Source of the DNA: Hippea jasoniae
GTDB lineage: Bacteria > Campylobacterota_A > Desulfurellia > Desulfurellales > Hippeaceae
Length of the DNA stretch: 64,000 bases
NCBI RefSeq assembly: GCF_000744435.1
Contig: NZ_JQLX01000012.1
Span: 178,534-242,533, forward strand
Reading direction: 5' to 3'
Of this stretch, positions 17,594 through 25,647 are shown piece after piece (the stretch's first letter is position 1; each line of letters begins with the position of its first letter). The notes below the pieces were generated by a model. It saw nothing but the letters and a program-made list of their open reading frames with translations. It made no database searches and was not told the DNA's origin. Made by a program: the position numbers and the translations under genes.

Positions 17594-18760
17594 ATGAGAA
17601 TAGCAATATTTTATAAGTATTTTAGAAAATACGGCGGACAGGAAAAGGTTATATACAATCTTGCTTATTTTTTAGCAAAAAAAGGTTTTGATATTGAGGT
17701 ATATGCAAAAAAGATATTTGATCAGCCAGAAGACGGTAGAATAAAAATCAACAGAGTTTTTGTGCCTTTTGGTGGTAGTGTGGGTGTTTTGTGGTTTGCA
17801 TTGTATAGTTTTTTTAAAGCAAAATCGTTGAAAAAAAGATATAGTGACATATGTATTCTTGGTTTTGGTAAAACATTTTATCAGGATATTTACAGAAGCG
17901 GCGGTGGCGTTCATAAATTCTACTTTGAAAGGGCAAAAAAGAAATATTCAACTAAAATCGGCAGATTGTTTTATACTTTTAAAAAAAAGATTTTGCCCTA
18001 CCACTGGACTGTTAGATTTATTGAGTATTTAACATTTAAAAATCCAGATCTTAAAGCCGTTATAGTGCCATCTGAGTTTGTTAAAAAACAGATTGTTGAT
18101 ATTTTTGGGTTTAATGAGAATAAGATAGTGATTATTAGAAACGGGGTGGATTTGAGTCGATTTAAACCTGATGAAAAAAAAGCAATCGAGCTAAAGGATA
18201 AAATCGGTGCAAAAGATAAATTTGTTTTAAGCTTTGTTTCAACCAATCACAGACTAAAGGGGCTTGAGTATCTTTTAAAAGCTTTAAGATTGCTTATAGA
18301 TCAGGGAATTAATAACTTCAAACTTGTTGTTGCTGGAAGCGGCGATGAACCCTATTTTAAAAAACTTATAAAAAAGCTTGGGCTTGATGATTATGTTATT
18401 ATATATGGTAGAATAAAAGATGTTGAGAAAATATATCAGATGTCTGATGTTTTCGTATATCCAACCCTGTTTGATACATCTGCCCTTGTTGTGCTTGAGG
18501 CAATGGCATGCAGCTGTATTCCTGTTGTTAGCAGATATTGCGGCAGTAGCGAAATTATAGAAAACGGCAGAAACGGTTTTATTATTCATGAGCCTGATAA
18601 ACCCCACGAAATTGCAACTCTTCTAAAACCTATTCTACAAAGGCAGATAAATATAGATCAAATAAAGCAGCAGGCTATCAAAAGCCTGCAAAAGTTTGAG
18701 CTTTCTGGTGGTTTTGAGAAAATCGAGAAGCTAATTTTAGATAAATGCTTTACTGATTAA
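17594..18760 (+). CDS. Family 4 glycosyltransferase (GT-B), LPS-core-like
   Basis: A 388-residue GT4 enzyme. The N-terminal domain begins [31 protein letters not shown], here quoted in parts: the glycine-rich acceptor loop is KYGGQEKV. The C-terminal domain shows [34 protein letters not shown] and the E-x7-E nucleotide-sugar motif in [17 protein letters not shown]. The sequence resembles WaaG-type core heptose glucosyltransferases, so lipopolysaccharide core assembly at the cytoplasmic membrane face is likely. It stands alone, converging with yebC and overlapping its end by 11 bases. Confidence 0.85.
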   Translation: MRIAIFYKYFRKYGGQEKVIYNLAYFLAKKGFDIEVYAKKIFDQPEDGRIKINRVFVPFGGSVGVLWFALYSFFKAKSLKKRYSDICILGFGKTFYQDIYRSGGGVHKFYFERAKKKYSTKIGRLFYTFKKKILPYHWTVRFIEYLTFKNPDLKAVIVPSEFVKKQIVDIFGFNENKIVIIRNGVDLSRFKPDEKKAIELKDKIGAKDKFVLSFVSTNHRLKGLEYLLKALRLLIDQGINNFKLVVAGSGDEPYFKKLIKKLGLDDYVIIYGRIKDVEKIYQMSDVFVYPTLFDTSALVVLEAMACSCIPVVSRYCGSSEIIENGRNGFIIHEPDKPHEIATLLKPILQRQINIDQIKQQAIKSLQKFELSGGFEKIEKLILDKCFTD

Positions 18761-19505
18761 ACTGGTCCATTATTTCATCAGGTATATCGAAGTTTGCATA
18801 AACATTGGAGACATCCTCATCATCTTCAAGTGCACTCATCAGTTTAAGCATCGTAATGGCCTTTTCACCTTCTAATTTTACCGTTGTTTGCGGTATTCTT
18901 GTGAGTTCAGCAGATGATGGTTTAAAACCCTGCTTTTCTAAAGCCTCTTTTACAGCAACAAACTCCTTTGGATCTGTGATAACTTCAAAAATACCGTCTT
19001 CTTCATTCTCTCTAACATCGCTTGCCCCGGCCTCCAATGCAGCTTCAAACAACGCTTCTTCATCGGTTGAGTTTTTATCAAAGGTAATATAGCCTACATA
19101 ATCAAACATCCAAGATACACAGCCAGTTTCTCCGAGGCTTCCACCGTATTTACTCAACAGATGCCTTACGCTTGCTGTGGTTCTCTGCCTGTTGTCGGTT
19201 GTTGCCTCAATTATCATTGCAACACCGCCTGGCCCATAACCCTCATAAATTACATCCTCATAGGAGACTCCGGGTAGCTCACCTGTGCCCTTTTTAATGG
19301 CTTTTTCTATATTCTGTTTGGGCATATTTGCCTCTTTGGCTTTTTCAATGGCGATACGCAGGCGTGGGTTATTTTCGGGGTTTCCACCCCCGTTTTTGGC
19401 AGCTATTGTTATTTCTTTAATAAGTTTTGTAAAAATCTGGCCCCTTTTTGCATCTTCCCTTGCCTTCTTATGTTTTATAGAGCTCCATTTATTATGTCCT
19501 GACAT
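18750..19505 (-). CDS. yebC: YebC/PmpR family protein
   Basis: A 251-residue member of the YebC/PmpR/TACO1 family. The N-terminal signature is [21 protein letters not shown] and is followed by [20 protein letters not shown] and the conserved [17 protein letters not shown]. These proteins act as DNA-binding regulators or, as shown more recently for some members, help ribosomes translate proline-rich stretches. The start has GGAGG upstream and the gene follows dcd after 10 bases, so it is likely in the same unit. Confidence 0.95.
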   Translation of the reverse strand: MSGHNKWSSIKHKKAREDAKRGQIFTKLIKEITIAAKNGGGNPENNPRLRIAIEKAKEANMPKQNIEKAIKKGTGELPGVSYEDVIYEGYGPGGVAMIIEATTDNRQRTTASVRHLLSKYGGSLGETGCVSWMFDYVGYITFDKNSTDEEALFEAALEAGASDVRENEEDGIFEVITDPKEFVAVKEALEKQGFKPSSAELTRIPQTTVKLEGEKAITMLKLMSALEDDEDVSNVYANFDIPDEIMDQFNQ

Positions 19506-19515
19506 CGCATCCTCC

Positions 19516-20067
19516 TTATAATTTTGGTGGAGTTAAACCCATCTGTTTTTGATATTTGCCTTTTTTGTCGGCATAGCTAACCATGCACTCCTCATCTGCT
19601 TCAAAAAACAACACCTGTGCTATCCCTTCAAATGCATAAACTTTAGCAGGAATTGGTGTTGAATTTGAAATCTCAATCGTTACATACCCTTCCCATTCAG
19701 GTTCAAATGGTGTTACATTAACGATCAACCCGCACCTTGCGTATGTGGATTTGCCAACGCATACGGTTAGAATATTGCGGGGGATTCTAAAATATTCAAC
19801 ACTTTTTGCAAGAACAAAGCTGTTTGGCGGTATGATACAAACATCGCCCTTAAAATCGACATAATTCTTTTCTGTAAAGTTTTTAGGGTCAACGATTGTA
19901 TTGTTGACATTTGTAAAGATTTTGAATTCATCGGCAATACGCATATCATATCCGTAACTTGAGACACCGTATGATATAACGCCCTCTCTAACCTGTCTTT
20001 CTGCAAACGGCTCAATCATACCCTTTTTTGCCATCTCTATAATCCAGCGGTCGTTTTTAATGCTCAT
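19516..20067 (-). CDS. dcd: dCTP deaminase
   Basis: A 183-residue trimeric nucleotide deaminase that converts dCTP to dUTP, feeding thymidylate synthesis. Characteristic stretches are [41 protein letters not shown] (catalytic glutamate in [13 protein letters not shown]) and a C-terminal [13 protein letters not shown]. It could alternatively be the bifunctional dCTP deaminase/dUTPase; the motif differences are small and I cannot decide. Its start overlaps the small unknown gene upstream by four bases. Confidence 0.93.
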   Translation of the reverse strand: MSIKNDRWIIEMAKKGMIEPFAERQVREGVISYGVSSYGYDMRIADEFKIFTNVNNTIVDPKNFTEKNYVDFKGDVCIIPPNSFVLAKSVEYFRIPRNILTVCVGKSTYARCGLIVNVTPFEPEWEGYVTIEISNSTPIPAKVYAFEGIAQVLFFEADEECMVSYADKKGKYQKQMGLTPPKL

Positions 20068-20375
20068 ACGACAGACCCCTCTTTTCTAACGATCTTTCCT
20101 GCAAAATGGAGCAAAAAAAGCCTTTTTTGATTGTCTATTTCTGCTGTGTTTTCAATCTTCTTTGCAAAAAGTGTTTCGTCTGAGAAATCTATGCCGTTTT
20201 CCTCAAGTAGCTTTTCCAAAAGCACAACATATTCTGCTGTTTTTTCCAATTCATCGATGATTGCATGGTGAGGCGCTTTATTTAATACAGTTTCGATAAA
20301 CTCAACAACTTCCTCATAGCTTGCCTGACCTATCTGGCTAAATGGCGATCCAAATATAGCATCCTTTTTATCCAT
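20064..20375 (-). CDS. Small protein of unknown function
   Basis: A 103-residue mostly helical, acidic protein beginning [20 protein letters not shown] recognise no family. It lies between a metF-like gene (2-base gap) and dcd (4-base overlap), so it is almost certainly translated with them. A MazG-like or nucleotide-pool role would fit the neighbourhood, but no MazG metal motif (EExxE...ExxD) is seen. Confidence 0.7.
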   Translation of the reverse strand: MDKKDAIFGSPFSQIGQASYEEVVEFIETVLNKAPHHAIIDELEKTAEYVVLLEKLLEENGIDFSDETLFAKKIENTAEIDNQKRLFLLHFAGKIVRKEGSVV

Positions 20376-20377
20376 AA

Positions 20378-21247
20378 TTACCCCCTTATTAGTTGATAAA
20401 CATTTTGCAATAGTTCTTGATCAAACCTCATTAAATGTATGCCGTCTATTAGTTTGAGATACCCCTTTGTAGTAATTTTTTCAATCAACTCAAGGCTGAG
20501 TTTTTTTGTTTGCTCCTTTTCATTATTTGCATCCTGTAGGCGTTTCAGGTAGTTTTCTGGAATTGTTATACCTTTAACATTTTTATGCAGATAAACCGCT
20601 ACCTTCAAACTTGGAGGTGGAAATATGCCTATAATTTTAAACATATTAATGCCATCTATTGCCTCTAAAAACAGCTCAAGCGATTCAATGCTGTATATTG
20701 GCTGGGTTATAACGAATTTAGCAGAATGCTCATGCTTGCGTTTTAGCCTGTTTCTAATGCCTTTAAGCGATAGTTTGGTTGGAATATTGCTTGCCACTCC
20801 ACAAAAAAAGTTTGTTTTTGATTTTAACTGATTTCCGCAAAAATCAACGCCTTTATTTAGGTTATCAATTAAAGAAAGCAGTCCGTATGTGTTAAATTTA
20901 TAAACATTTTCTTCAGGTTTATAAAAGATCGGGTCACCGTTGATGGCAAGAACATTCTCAAGACCAAGGGCATTTGCACCAAGAAGATCCGATGTAATAG
21001 CAAGTCTGTTTCTGTCCCTGCAGGTCAGGTTAAACACAACTTCTTTTTGCAGGTGTTGCCTTACAAGATAAGATGCGGTTATTACATTAAGCCTGATGCT
21101 TGCCATTGGACAGTCTGTTATATTTATAAAATCTATAAATTGACTTACCTCTTTGAGTTTTTCTAAGTTTGGATTTGATGCACCCTTTGGTGGGTTATAC
21201 TCAACACTCAACAGCTTCTTTTTTCCTATTGTTTCTCTTAAGCTCAT
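20378..21247 (-). CDS. metF: Methylenetetrahydrofolate reductase-like protein
   Basis: A 289-residue TIM-barrel protein of the MetF family. The N-terminal SVEYNPPKGAS replaces the usual SFEFFPPK, still carrying the catalytic glutamate position. NLTCRDRNRLAITSDLLGANALGLENVLAINGDP is the typical folate/FAD-binding region (quoted parts: TCRDRN, NVLAINGDP). The family reduces methylenetetrahydrofolate to the methyl form used for methionine. The insertion sequence lies about 50 bases upstream of its start and may have removed its native promoter. Confidence 0.85.
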   Translation of the reverse strand: MSLRETIGKKKLLSVEYNPPKGASNPNLEKLKEVSQFIDFINITDCPMASIRLNVITASYLVRQHLQKEVVFNLTCRDRNRLAITSDLLGANALGLENVLAINGDPIFYKPEENVYKFNTYGLLSLIDNLNKGVDFCGNQLKSKTNFFCGVASNIPTKLSLKGIRNRLKRKHEHSAKFVITQPIYSIESLELFLEAIDGINMFKIIGIFPPPSLKVAVYLHKNVKGITIPENYLKRLQDANNEKEQTKKLSLELIEKITTKGYLKLIDGIHLMRFDQELLQNVYQLIRG

Positions 21248-21280
21248 CTGGAAAATATTACTTATTTGCCGCTCTTTTTC

Positions 21281-21295
21281 AAGGTAATTTTAATG
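21281..21295. repeat. Left target-site repeat of the insertion sequence
   Basis: AAGGTAATTTTAATG directly precedes the left end of the element. The right copy at 22746-22760 differs at one base (ACTG instead of AATG at the end), so the pair is a 14/15 match, consistent with a target duplication that has since changed once. Confidence 0.75.
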
Positions 21296-21343
21296 TGTCA
21301 CCGCAAAGTGATAATGTCCTCTTTATGCAGAATAATAATGTCC

Positions 21344-21364
21344 CCTCCCATCTTTGATGGGAGG
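21344..21364. terminator. Hairpin at the left end of the insertion sequence
   Basis: CCTCCCATC (21344-21352) pairs perfectly with GATGGGAGG (21356-21364) across a 3-base loop. It stands between the left inverted repeat and the transposase start, where it could block transcription entering from outside. There is no immediate U tract, but a T-run occurs about 20 bases later. Confidence 0.5.
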
Positions 21365-21431
21365 ATTAATTATTATTCTCTTTTTTTAATAATCCTCTCC
21401 TTTCCTGGTATCATTCAGGTAAGGAGGTTTT

Positions 21432-22673
21432 ATGGAGGAACATTATCTTATGAGCAGGAAGGAATTGGAAAGAGCAACCTATATGGGTATGGTTTTAAAG
21501 GGTTCTATTACACTGAAAGAGGCAAGTGAGATTCTAAGGATTAGCTACAGACATTCAAAAAGGATATTGAAGAGGTTTAGACAGGAAGAAGAAAGAGGGT
21601 TGATTCACAGATCAAGAGGCAGAAGATCACCAAAAAGAATTGATGATTATCTGAGGGATAAAATAGCTTCTCTTTATAAGGAGAATTATTCAGATTTTTC
21701 AATATCTCTTTTTAAAGAAAAGCTTTTTCTTATTCACAACATCACATTAAGCAGAGAGACAATCAGAACAATTTTGAAAGAATACGGAGTATATAAAAGC
21801 AGAAAAGCAAGGAGAAATTCAAAATCTGTTCATGTATTTAGAGAAAGAAAAAGACATGCAGGAGAACTTATTCAGGTGGACGGTTCTACCCATAGATGGC
21901 TTGAGGATAGATGCAAGGATAAATTTACACTTATGGGTTATATAGATGATGCAACAGGTGAGATATTTGCAAAATTCTACGATTATGAGGGTGTATACTC
22001 ATTTCTGGATTCCTTCTTAGAGTTTGTAAAGATAAATGGATTGCCTAAATCTATCTATACAGATAGACATTCAACCTACAAAACAACAAGGAAACCAACA
22101 ATCCAGGAGGAGCTAAAAAACAAAAGACCTGCTACACAGGTAGAAAGAATACTAAAAAGGGTTGGTGTTGAGCTTATACATGCCTACTCTCCCCAAGCAA
22201 AAGGAAGAATTGAAAGGCTTTTTAAGACACTACAGGATAGGCTTATAAAAGAGATGAGATTAAAAGGGATAAAAACAAAAGAAGAAGCAAACTGCTTCTT
22301 GAAGGAGTATATACCTCTCTTCAATAAACAGTTTGCAAAACAACCCAAATCAAACATATCCCTTTTTAAGAAGTTAGACAAGGATTTTGATTATGAGTGG
22401 GAGTTTGCACTTGAAAGCCAAAGGAACATAAACAACGACTATACAATAAGATACAAAGGCAGGCTCTTTCAGATAAAAGATGTATTTTCAGTAAGAAGAA
22501 AACAAAAGGTTTTAATAAAAGAATCCATTTATGGACCAATAAGAGTGTTTTACAAAGACAGAGAATTGCAAATAGAAGAGGTAAACAAAAAAGAAACCTC
22601 TTCTATTTGCAAAATTTCTTTAAATCATTCTTTTATTTCTTCTTCTTTTGAACAAAAAGAGAAAGAGAAATAG
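21432..22673 (+). CDS. ISNCY-family DDE transposase
   Basis: A 413-residue transposase. An N-terminal helix-turn-helix (LKEASEILRISYRHSKRILKRF) precedes an rve-type catalytic domain with aspartates in LIQVDGSTHRWLEDR and SIYTDRHSTYK and glutamate in QAKGRIERLFKTLQDRL. The sequence pattern (DDATGEIFAKFYDYEGVYSF, ANCFLKEYIPLFN) is that of ISNCY elements. It has a good ribosome site (AAGGAGG) and appears full-length, so the element may still be active. A possible restart at the second methionine (21450) cannot be excluded. Confidence 0.92.
   Translation: MEEHYLMSRKELERATYMGMVLKGSITLKEASEILRISYRHSKRILKRFRQEEERGLIHRSRGRRSPKRIDDYLRDKIASLYKENYSDFSISLFKEKLFLIHNITLSRETIRTILKEYGVYKSRKARRNSKSVHVFRERKRHAGELIQVDGSTHRWLEDRCKDKFTLMGYIDDATGEIFAKFYDYEGVYSFLDSFLEFVKINGLPKSIYTDRHSTYKTTRKPTIQEELKNKRPATQVERILKRVGVELIHAYSPQAKGRIERLFKTLQDRLIKEMRLKGIKTKEEANCFLKEYIPLFNKQFAKQPKSNISLFKKLDKDFDYEWEFALESQRNINNDYTIRYKGRLFQIKDVFSVRRKQKVLIKESIYGPIRVFYKDRELQIEEVNKKETSSICKISLNHSFISSSFEQKEKEK
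22566..22612. repeat. Perfect 17-bp inverted repeat inside the transposase gene
   Basis: Bases 22566-22582 and 22596-22612 are exact reverse complements with a 13-base A-rich loop. The repeat falls in the last 40 codons of the transposase and is followed by a short T-rich stretch, so the transcript could form a strong terminator-like hairpin before the stop codon. Confidence 0.8.
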
Positions 22674-22745
22674 AATGGAAGGAATAATAGTAATGGGGAC
22701 ATTTTTATTTTGCAAAAAAGGGGACATTTTTATTTTGTATTGACA

Positions 22746-22760
22746 AAGGTAATTTTACTG
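22746..22760. repeat. Right target-site repeat of the insertion sequence
   Basis: AAGGTAATTTTACTG follows the right terminus. It matches the left flank at 21281-21295 in 14 of 15 positions. Confidence 0.75.
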
Positions 22761-22812
22761 TTGACTTTTTGGTGATTTTTGTTCATTTTATAAGAAGAAA
22801 GGGGGTGATAAA

Positions 22813-23445
22813 ATGGCATTGAAGATCGATGATAGATATCAAAATTACATCAATCAATATGTGGTTAATACACTTTTTGGAAAATCCAACAAAAATGGCA
22901 ACGATGTTGTTGAGACACTGCAGAAGCTATCTGAAAATTATGCCACAATTTCTAATTTTGGCAAAAAGCTCAACGATATCTACAATACGCTTTCTGAGAA
23001 CAATGCATCCGGTGAGGCTTTAAAAGGGGCAAGAGAGGTTATTTTAACTTTAGCAAACTCAAACGACTCACCACTTAAAACGGCCGAAACTATTAATGCG
23101 ATAGATAATCTAAAACAAAAACCCGAGCTGTTTGAGAACTTTTTTAAGACTGCAAATACCATCAAAAACAACAGCTACGATTTAGGTTTATGGCTTAATG
23201 ATTTTAATGGTGTTTCTAAATACGGTTTCGCAGATAAATTTATTAACGAGACAAATTCAATTCTATCTTTAGATAAAAACCAGAATCTGTTTAATAACTT
23301 TATAAATAAATTAAACGATATGCTATCCTCTGTGCCTTCTTCAAAGATCATTACAAATCAATTAAATAACTTTTTTAAAGGGTTAGCATCCTACTCCTCT
23401 TTGGAGGAGAAGAATGCCTTTATCAGTAATTTTAAAGCGGGGTGA
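22813..23445 (+). CDS. Unknown protein, tail-to-tail with fliS
   Basis: A 210-residue, largely helical, soluble protein without cysteine, rich in N, L, F and K. No known family is recognised. It has a strong ribosome site (AAAGGGGGTGATAAA before ATG), and its stop codon touches the fliS stop on the other strand with no bases between. Helical content and neighbourhood suggest a secreted or flagellum-related protein (for example a late cap, hook or chaperone-like protein), but this is only context. The insertion sequence sits 50-60 bases upstream of the start and may have altered its expression. Confidence 0.72.
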   Translation: MALKIDDRYQNYINQYVVNTLFGKSNKNGNDVVETLQKLSENYATISNFGKKLNDIYNTLSENNASGEALKGAREVILTLANSNDSPLKTAETINAIDNLKQKPELFENFFKTANTIKNNSYDLGLWLNDFNGVSKYGFADKFINETNSILSLDKNQNLFNNFINKLNDMLSSVPSSKIITNQLNNFFKGLASYSSLEEKNAFISNFKAG

Positions 23446-23826
23446 TTATTCCTTGTTCATAACCTGAGTTGTCCAGATCTCATGCATTTTATGGAGGTAT
23501 CTTACTACTGTTGAAAAGTTTTCTTCTGAATAATCCTCAATCGCTTCTATGCTTTTTTGGATAAGGTAGTTGTAAAGCGCTGTTAAATAATCTACTGTTT
23601 CTTTATCGGCGTTTGGATCAAGAGAATCCCTTAGGGCAAGCAGAATACCCAATACCCTGTTTATATTGTCTATAAATTTCTCCTCATCGTTTTGTTTTGC
23701 AGCCTCAACAGTATTTTTTGCGAATCTTAAAGCGCCTTCATAAAGCATCGCCACGATCTGTAGCTTATCAACCGTCGTGTTGATCATCATGTTTTTATAA
23801 GTATTATATGCCTCTGTAGCTGTCAT
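23446..23826 (-). CDS. fliS: Flagellar export chaperone FliS
   Basis: A 126-residue four-helix chaperone that binds the C-terminus of flagellin and prevents its premature polymerisation. The N-terminal AYNTYKNMMINT and the region LQIVAMLYEGALRFAKNTVEA match the family. It follows flaG with a four-base overlap, in the order fliD-flaG-fliS usual for this cluster. Confidence 0.93.
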   Translation of the reverse strand: MTATEAYNTYKNMMINTTVDKLQIVAMLYEGALRFAKNTVEAAKQNDEEKFIDNINRVLGILLALRDSLDPNADKETVDYLTALYNYLIQKSIEAIEDYSEENFSTVVRYLHKMHEIWTTQVMNKE

Positions 23827-24212
23827 CGTTCTACCTCCTTACTATCAAATATTATTCCTACAACCTCTGAGAGTTTTTTCTGCAAGTTTATAACCTCTTT
23901 TGGTGGAATTTCCCTTATAACCTGCCCTGTTTTTGCGTCTATAACTTTTACTACCAGCGACTTGATCGTGTCTGAATAGGTGAATTTAACATCCTGTGTC
24001 AGTTTGCCAACATTTTCATTGAGCTTTTCAATGATTTTTTTGATCTCGTGGGGCTTGAGCTGTTTTGATTGAGTTGAATTTTTTGTGTAACTCTCATTGA
24101 TAGAGATTTTTGATATATCCTTAGGTGAGTTGATTTGTTTGTTGGTTTGTTGGTTTTGTGTTATACTCTTAACCGCAACCTCATTTGCAATTTTATTAAT
24201 TCCGGAAGACAT
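23823..24212 (-). CDS. flaG: FlaG family protein
   Basis: A 129-residue protein. The first ~60 residues are polar and low in complexity; the conserved FlaG domain is at the C-terminus (LNENVGKLTQDVKFTYSDTIKSLVVKVIDAKTG in part: FTYSDTIKSLVVKV, then VIREIPPKEVINL). FlaG proteins influence filament length, by an uncertain mechanism. The gene lies 12 bases after fliD. Confidence 0.9.
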   Translation of the reverse strand: MSSGINKIANEVAVKSITQNQQTNKQINSPKDISKISINESYTKNSTQSKQLKPHEIKKIIEKLNENVGKLTQDVKFTYSDTIKSLVVKVIDAKTGQVIREIPPKEVINLQKKLSEVVGIIFDSKEVER

Positions 24213-24224
24213 TTTTACGCCTCC

Positions 24225-25598
24225 TTACTTTTTATTCATACTATCAAACATTTTTGTCATATAATCGCTCTGATTCTTTAAAATCCCTATATACTCATCC
24301 ATTTGAGAGAATGTTAATGTTAGCATTACCCTTTCCTGATCAAGGCTTTTTTGCATTAGCTTGATCTGGCTATCTAAGCTGTCTATTCTGCTGTTTATAT
24401 AGTTTTTTTGAAGCTCTATAGAGCCATTTGAGGAAGTCATATTAAAAATCATATCGTGCAGTTTGGTTAAGAAGCCATCATTGGCTCCAGTTGAGCTTTC
24501 AACAAGCATCTTTTTAACATCTTTAAAATCATCTTGTAAAGCGCTTAAAAACTTAGATGAGTCAAACTCAAGTGTGCCATCCTTATCAAAGCTCAAACCG
24601 ATATCGGATAGTGTGTGGTAGTTGTTGTTTGAAGAGGTGTTGTAATTGGACACAAACAGATTACTCAATCTATTTTGAAGATTTTCGATTGTGCTATTGC
24701 AAAAGAAAGCGTCGGCTACATTTGTCTGATCGTTGTAGTTATTGTTCTTTTTGATGTAGTCTATAACATCGTTGTAATCTTTTACGATGGTTTGCATATC
24801 TTCAGCAAGCTTTGAATAGTCAGTCGATATAAACACGCTAAATGAGCCTGTATCTTTAAGCTTTATTGATAAGCCGGGGATATAATCGTTTAATGTGTTT
24901 GTGTGTGAGGTAATATCTACGCCATCAATTGTTAATGTAGCATCTTGAGAATCTTCAGCGGGGGTTGTATTTCCGTTGCCATCTCCAAATGTTAATGTTG
25001 TGTCGTTTTTTACGATTGTTAAGTTGTTGTTTGTACCTTCAGGTGTTTTAAGAATGATTTTATAACCTGTTCCATCGTATATAAGGCTTGCCTGAAGGCC
25101 ACTACCATTACTATTAATCGCATTAACAAACTGCTCAGCCGTTGTAGGTGTTGAGCTTAAAATATTGTTGTCAAGGTTGATGGTGTATTCCTTATCGCCG
25201 ATTTTATATGTAAACTCCCCGTATCCTGAGGCTATTGTGTCGGTTTTTGAGCTTATATCAGAATTAGATATCCATGTTTGACCTCTTGCAAGTTGGTTTA
25301 CGGTTATATTATGCATACCGTTAACAGGATTGGAACTTATGGAGACTTCGGCTTTGGAGTCATCGCTTACTGTGGCAGTCTGAGTGGAGAAATCTGTAAT
25401 CATTTTATTTGCATCGCTCATTAGGGTCATTAGTCCCGATTCTAATTTATTAAAGGTTTGGTAGTAATCCTGATATTGAACCTTTTGAGCTTGAGCAAGT
25501 AGTAGAGGCTGGCTATCGGCTTTTACCAGTTTATCTACAAGACCCTGAAGGTCCATTCCGCTTCCCAATCCCAAAACGGTGATGTTACCTACATTCAT
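24225..25598 (-). CDS. fliD: Flagellar filament cap protein FliD
   Basis: A 457-residue cap (hook-associated protein 2) placed at the tip of the growing filament. The N-terminal FliD domain begins VGNITVLGLGSGMDLQGLVDKLVKAD, with GLGSGMDLQGLVDKLV the typical part; VNQLARGQTW is the family NQLA motif. The C-terminal FliD domain has FSQMDEYIGILKNQSDYM, a terminal coiled coil. Secreted through the flagellar apparatus without a cleaved signal. A sigma-28 promoter lies 23 bases before the start. Confidence 0.94.
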   Translation of the reverse strand: MNVGNITVLGLGSGMDLQGLVDKLVKADSQPLLLAQAQKVQYQDYYQTFNKLESGLMTLMSDANKMITDFSTQTATVSDDSKAEVSISSNPVNGMHNITVNQLARGQTWISNSDISSKTDTIASGYGEFTYKIGDKEYTINLDNNILSSTPTTAEQFVNAINSNGSGLQASLIYDGTGYKIILKTPEGTNNNLTIVKNDTTLTFGDGNGNTTPAEDSQDATLTIDGVDITSHTNTLNDYIPGLSIKLKDTGSFSVFISTDYSKLAEDMQTIVKDYNDVIDYIKKNNNYNDQTNVADAFFCNSTIENLQNRLSNLFVSNYNTSSNNNYHTLSDIGLSFDKDGTLEFDSSKFLSALQDDFKDVKKMLVESSTGANDGFLTKLHDMIFNMTSSNGSIELQKNYINSRIDSLDSQIKLMQKSLDQERVMLTLTFSQMDEYIGILKNQSDYMTKMFDSMNKK

Positions 25599-25620
25599 AG
25601 CCTTCCTCCTTTCGTATCTA

Positions 25621-25647
25621 TTATCGGATGAAAGCTGTTAAACTTTA
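25621..25647 (-). promoter_or_regulatory. Sigma-28 (FliA) promoter of fliD-flaG-fliS
   Basis: On the - strand, TAAA (25644-25647), a 15-base spacer and TCCGATAA (25621-25628). This matches the flagellar consensus TAAA-N15-GCCGATAA at all but one position. The -35 part overlaps the last bases of flhB. It marks the three downstream genes as late (class 3) flagellar genes. Confidence 0.82.

Larger units (their letters stand above)
21296..22745 (+). mobile_element. ISNCY-family insertion sequence (about 1450 bp)
   Basis: The ends are inverted: TGTCA at 21296 and TGACA ending at 22745. Behind each terminus the word AATGTCC or its complement recurs with a 25-bp period (21314 and 21339 on the left; GGGGACATT at 22695 and 22720 on the right), giving two transposase-binding-like units per end. 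One intact transposase gene fills the interior. The element lies between the divergent metF-like gene and the flagella-adjacent gene at 22813. Confidence 0.85.

Noticed and set aside
22746..22812. Sigma-28 or good sigma-70 promoter for the gene at 22813
   Set aside because: TTGACT and TATAAG are present but 22 bases apart, and no TAAA-N15-GCCGATAA match occurs.
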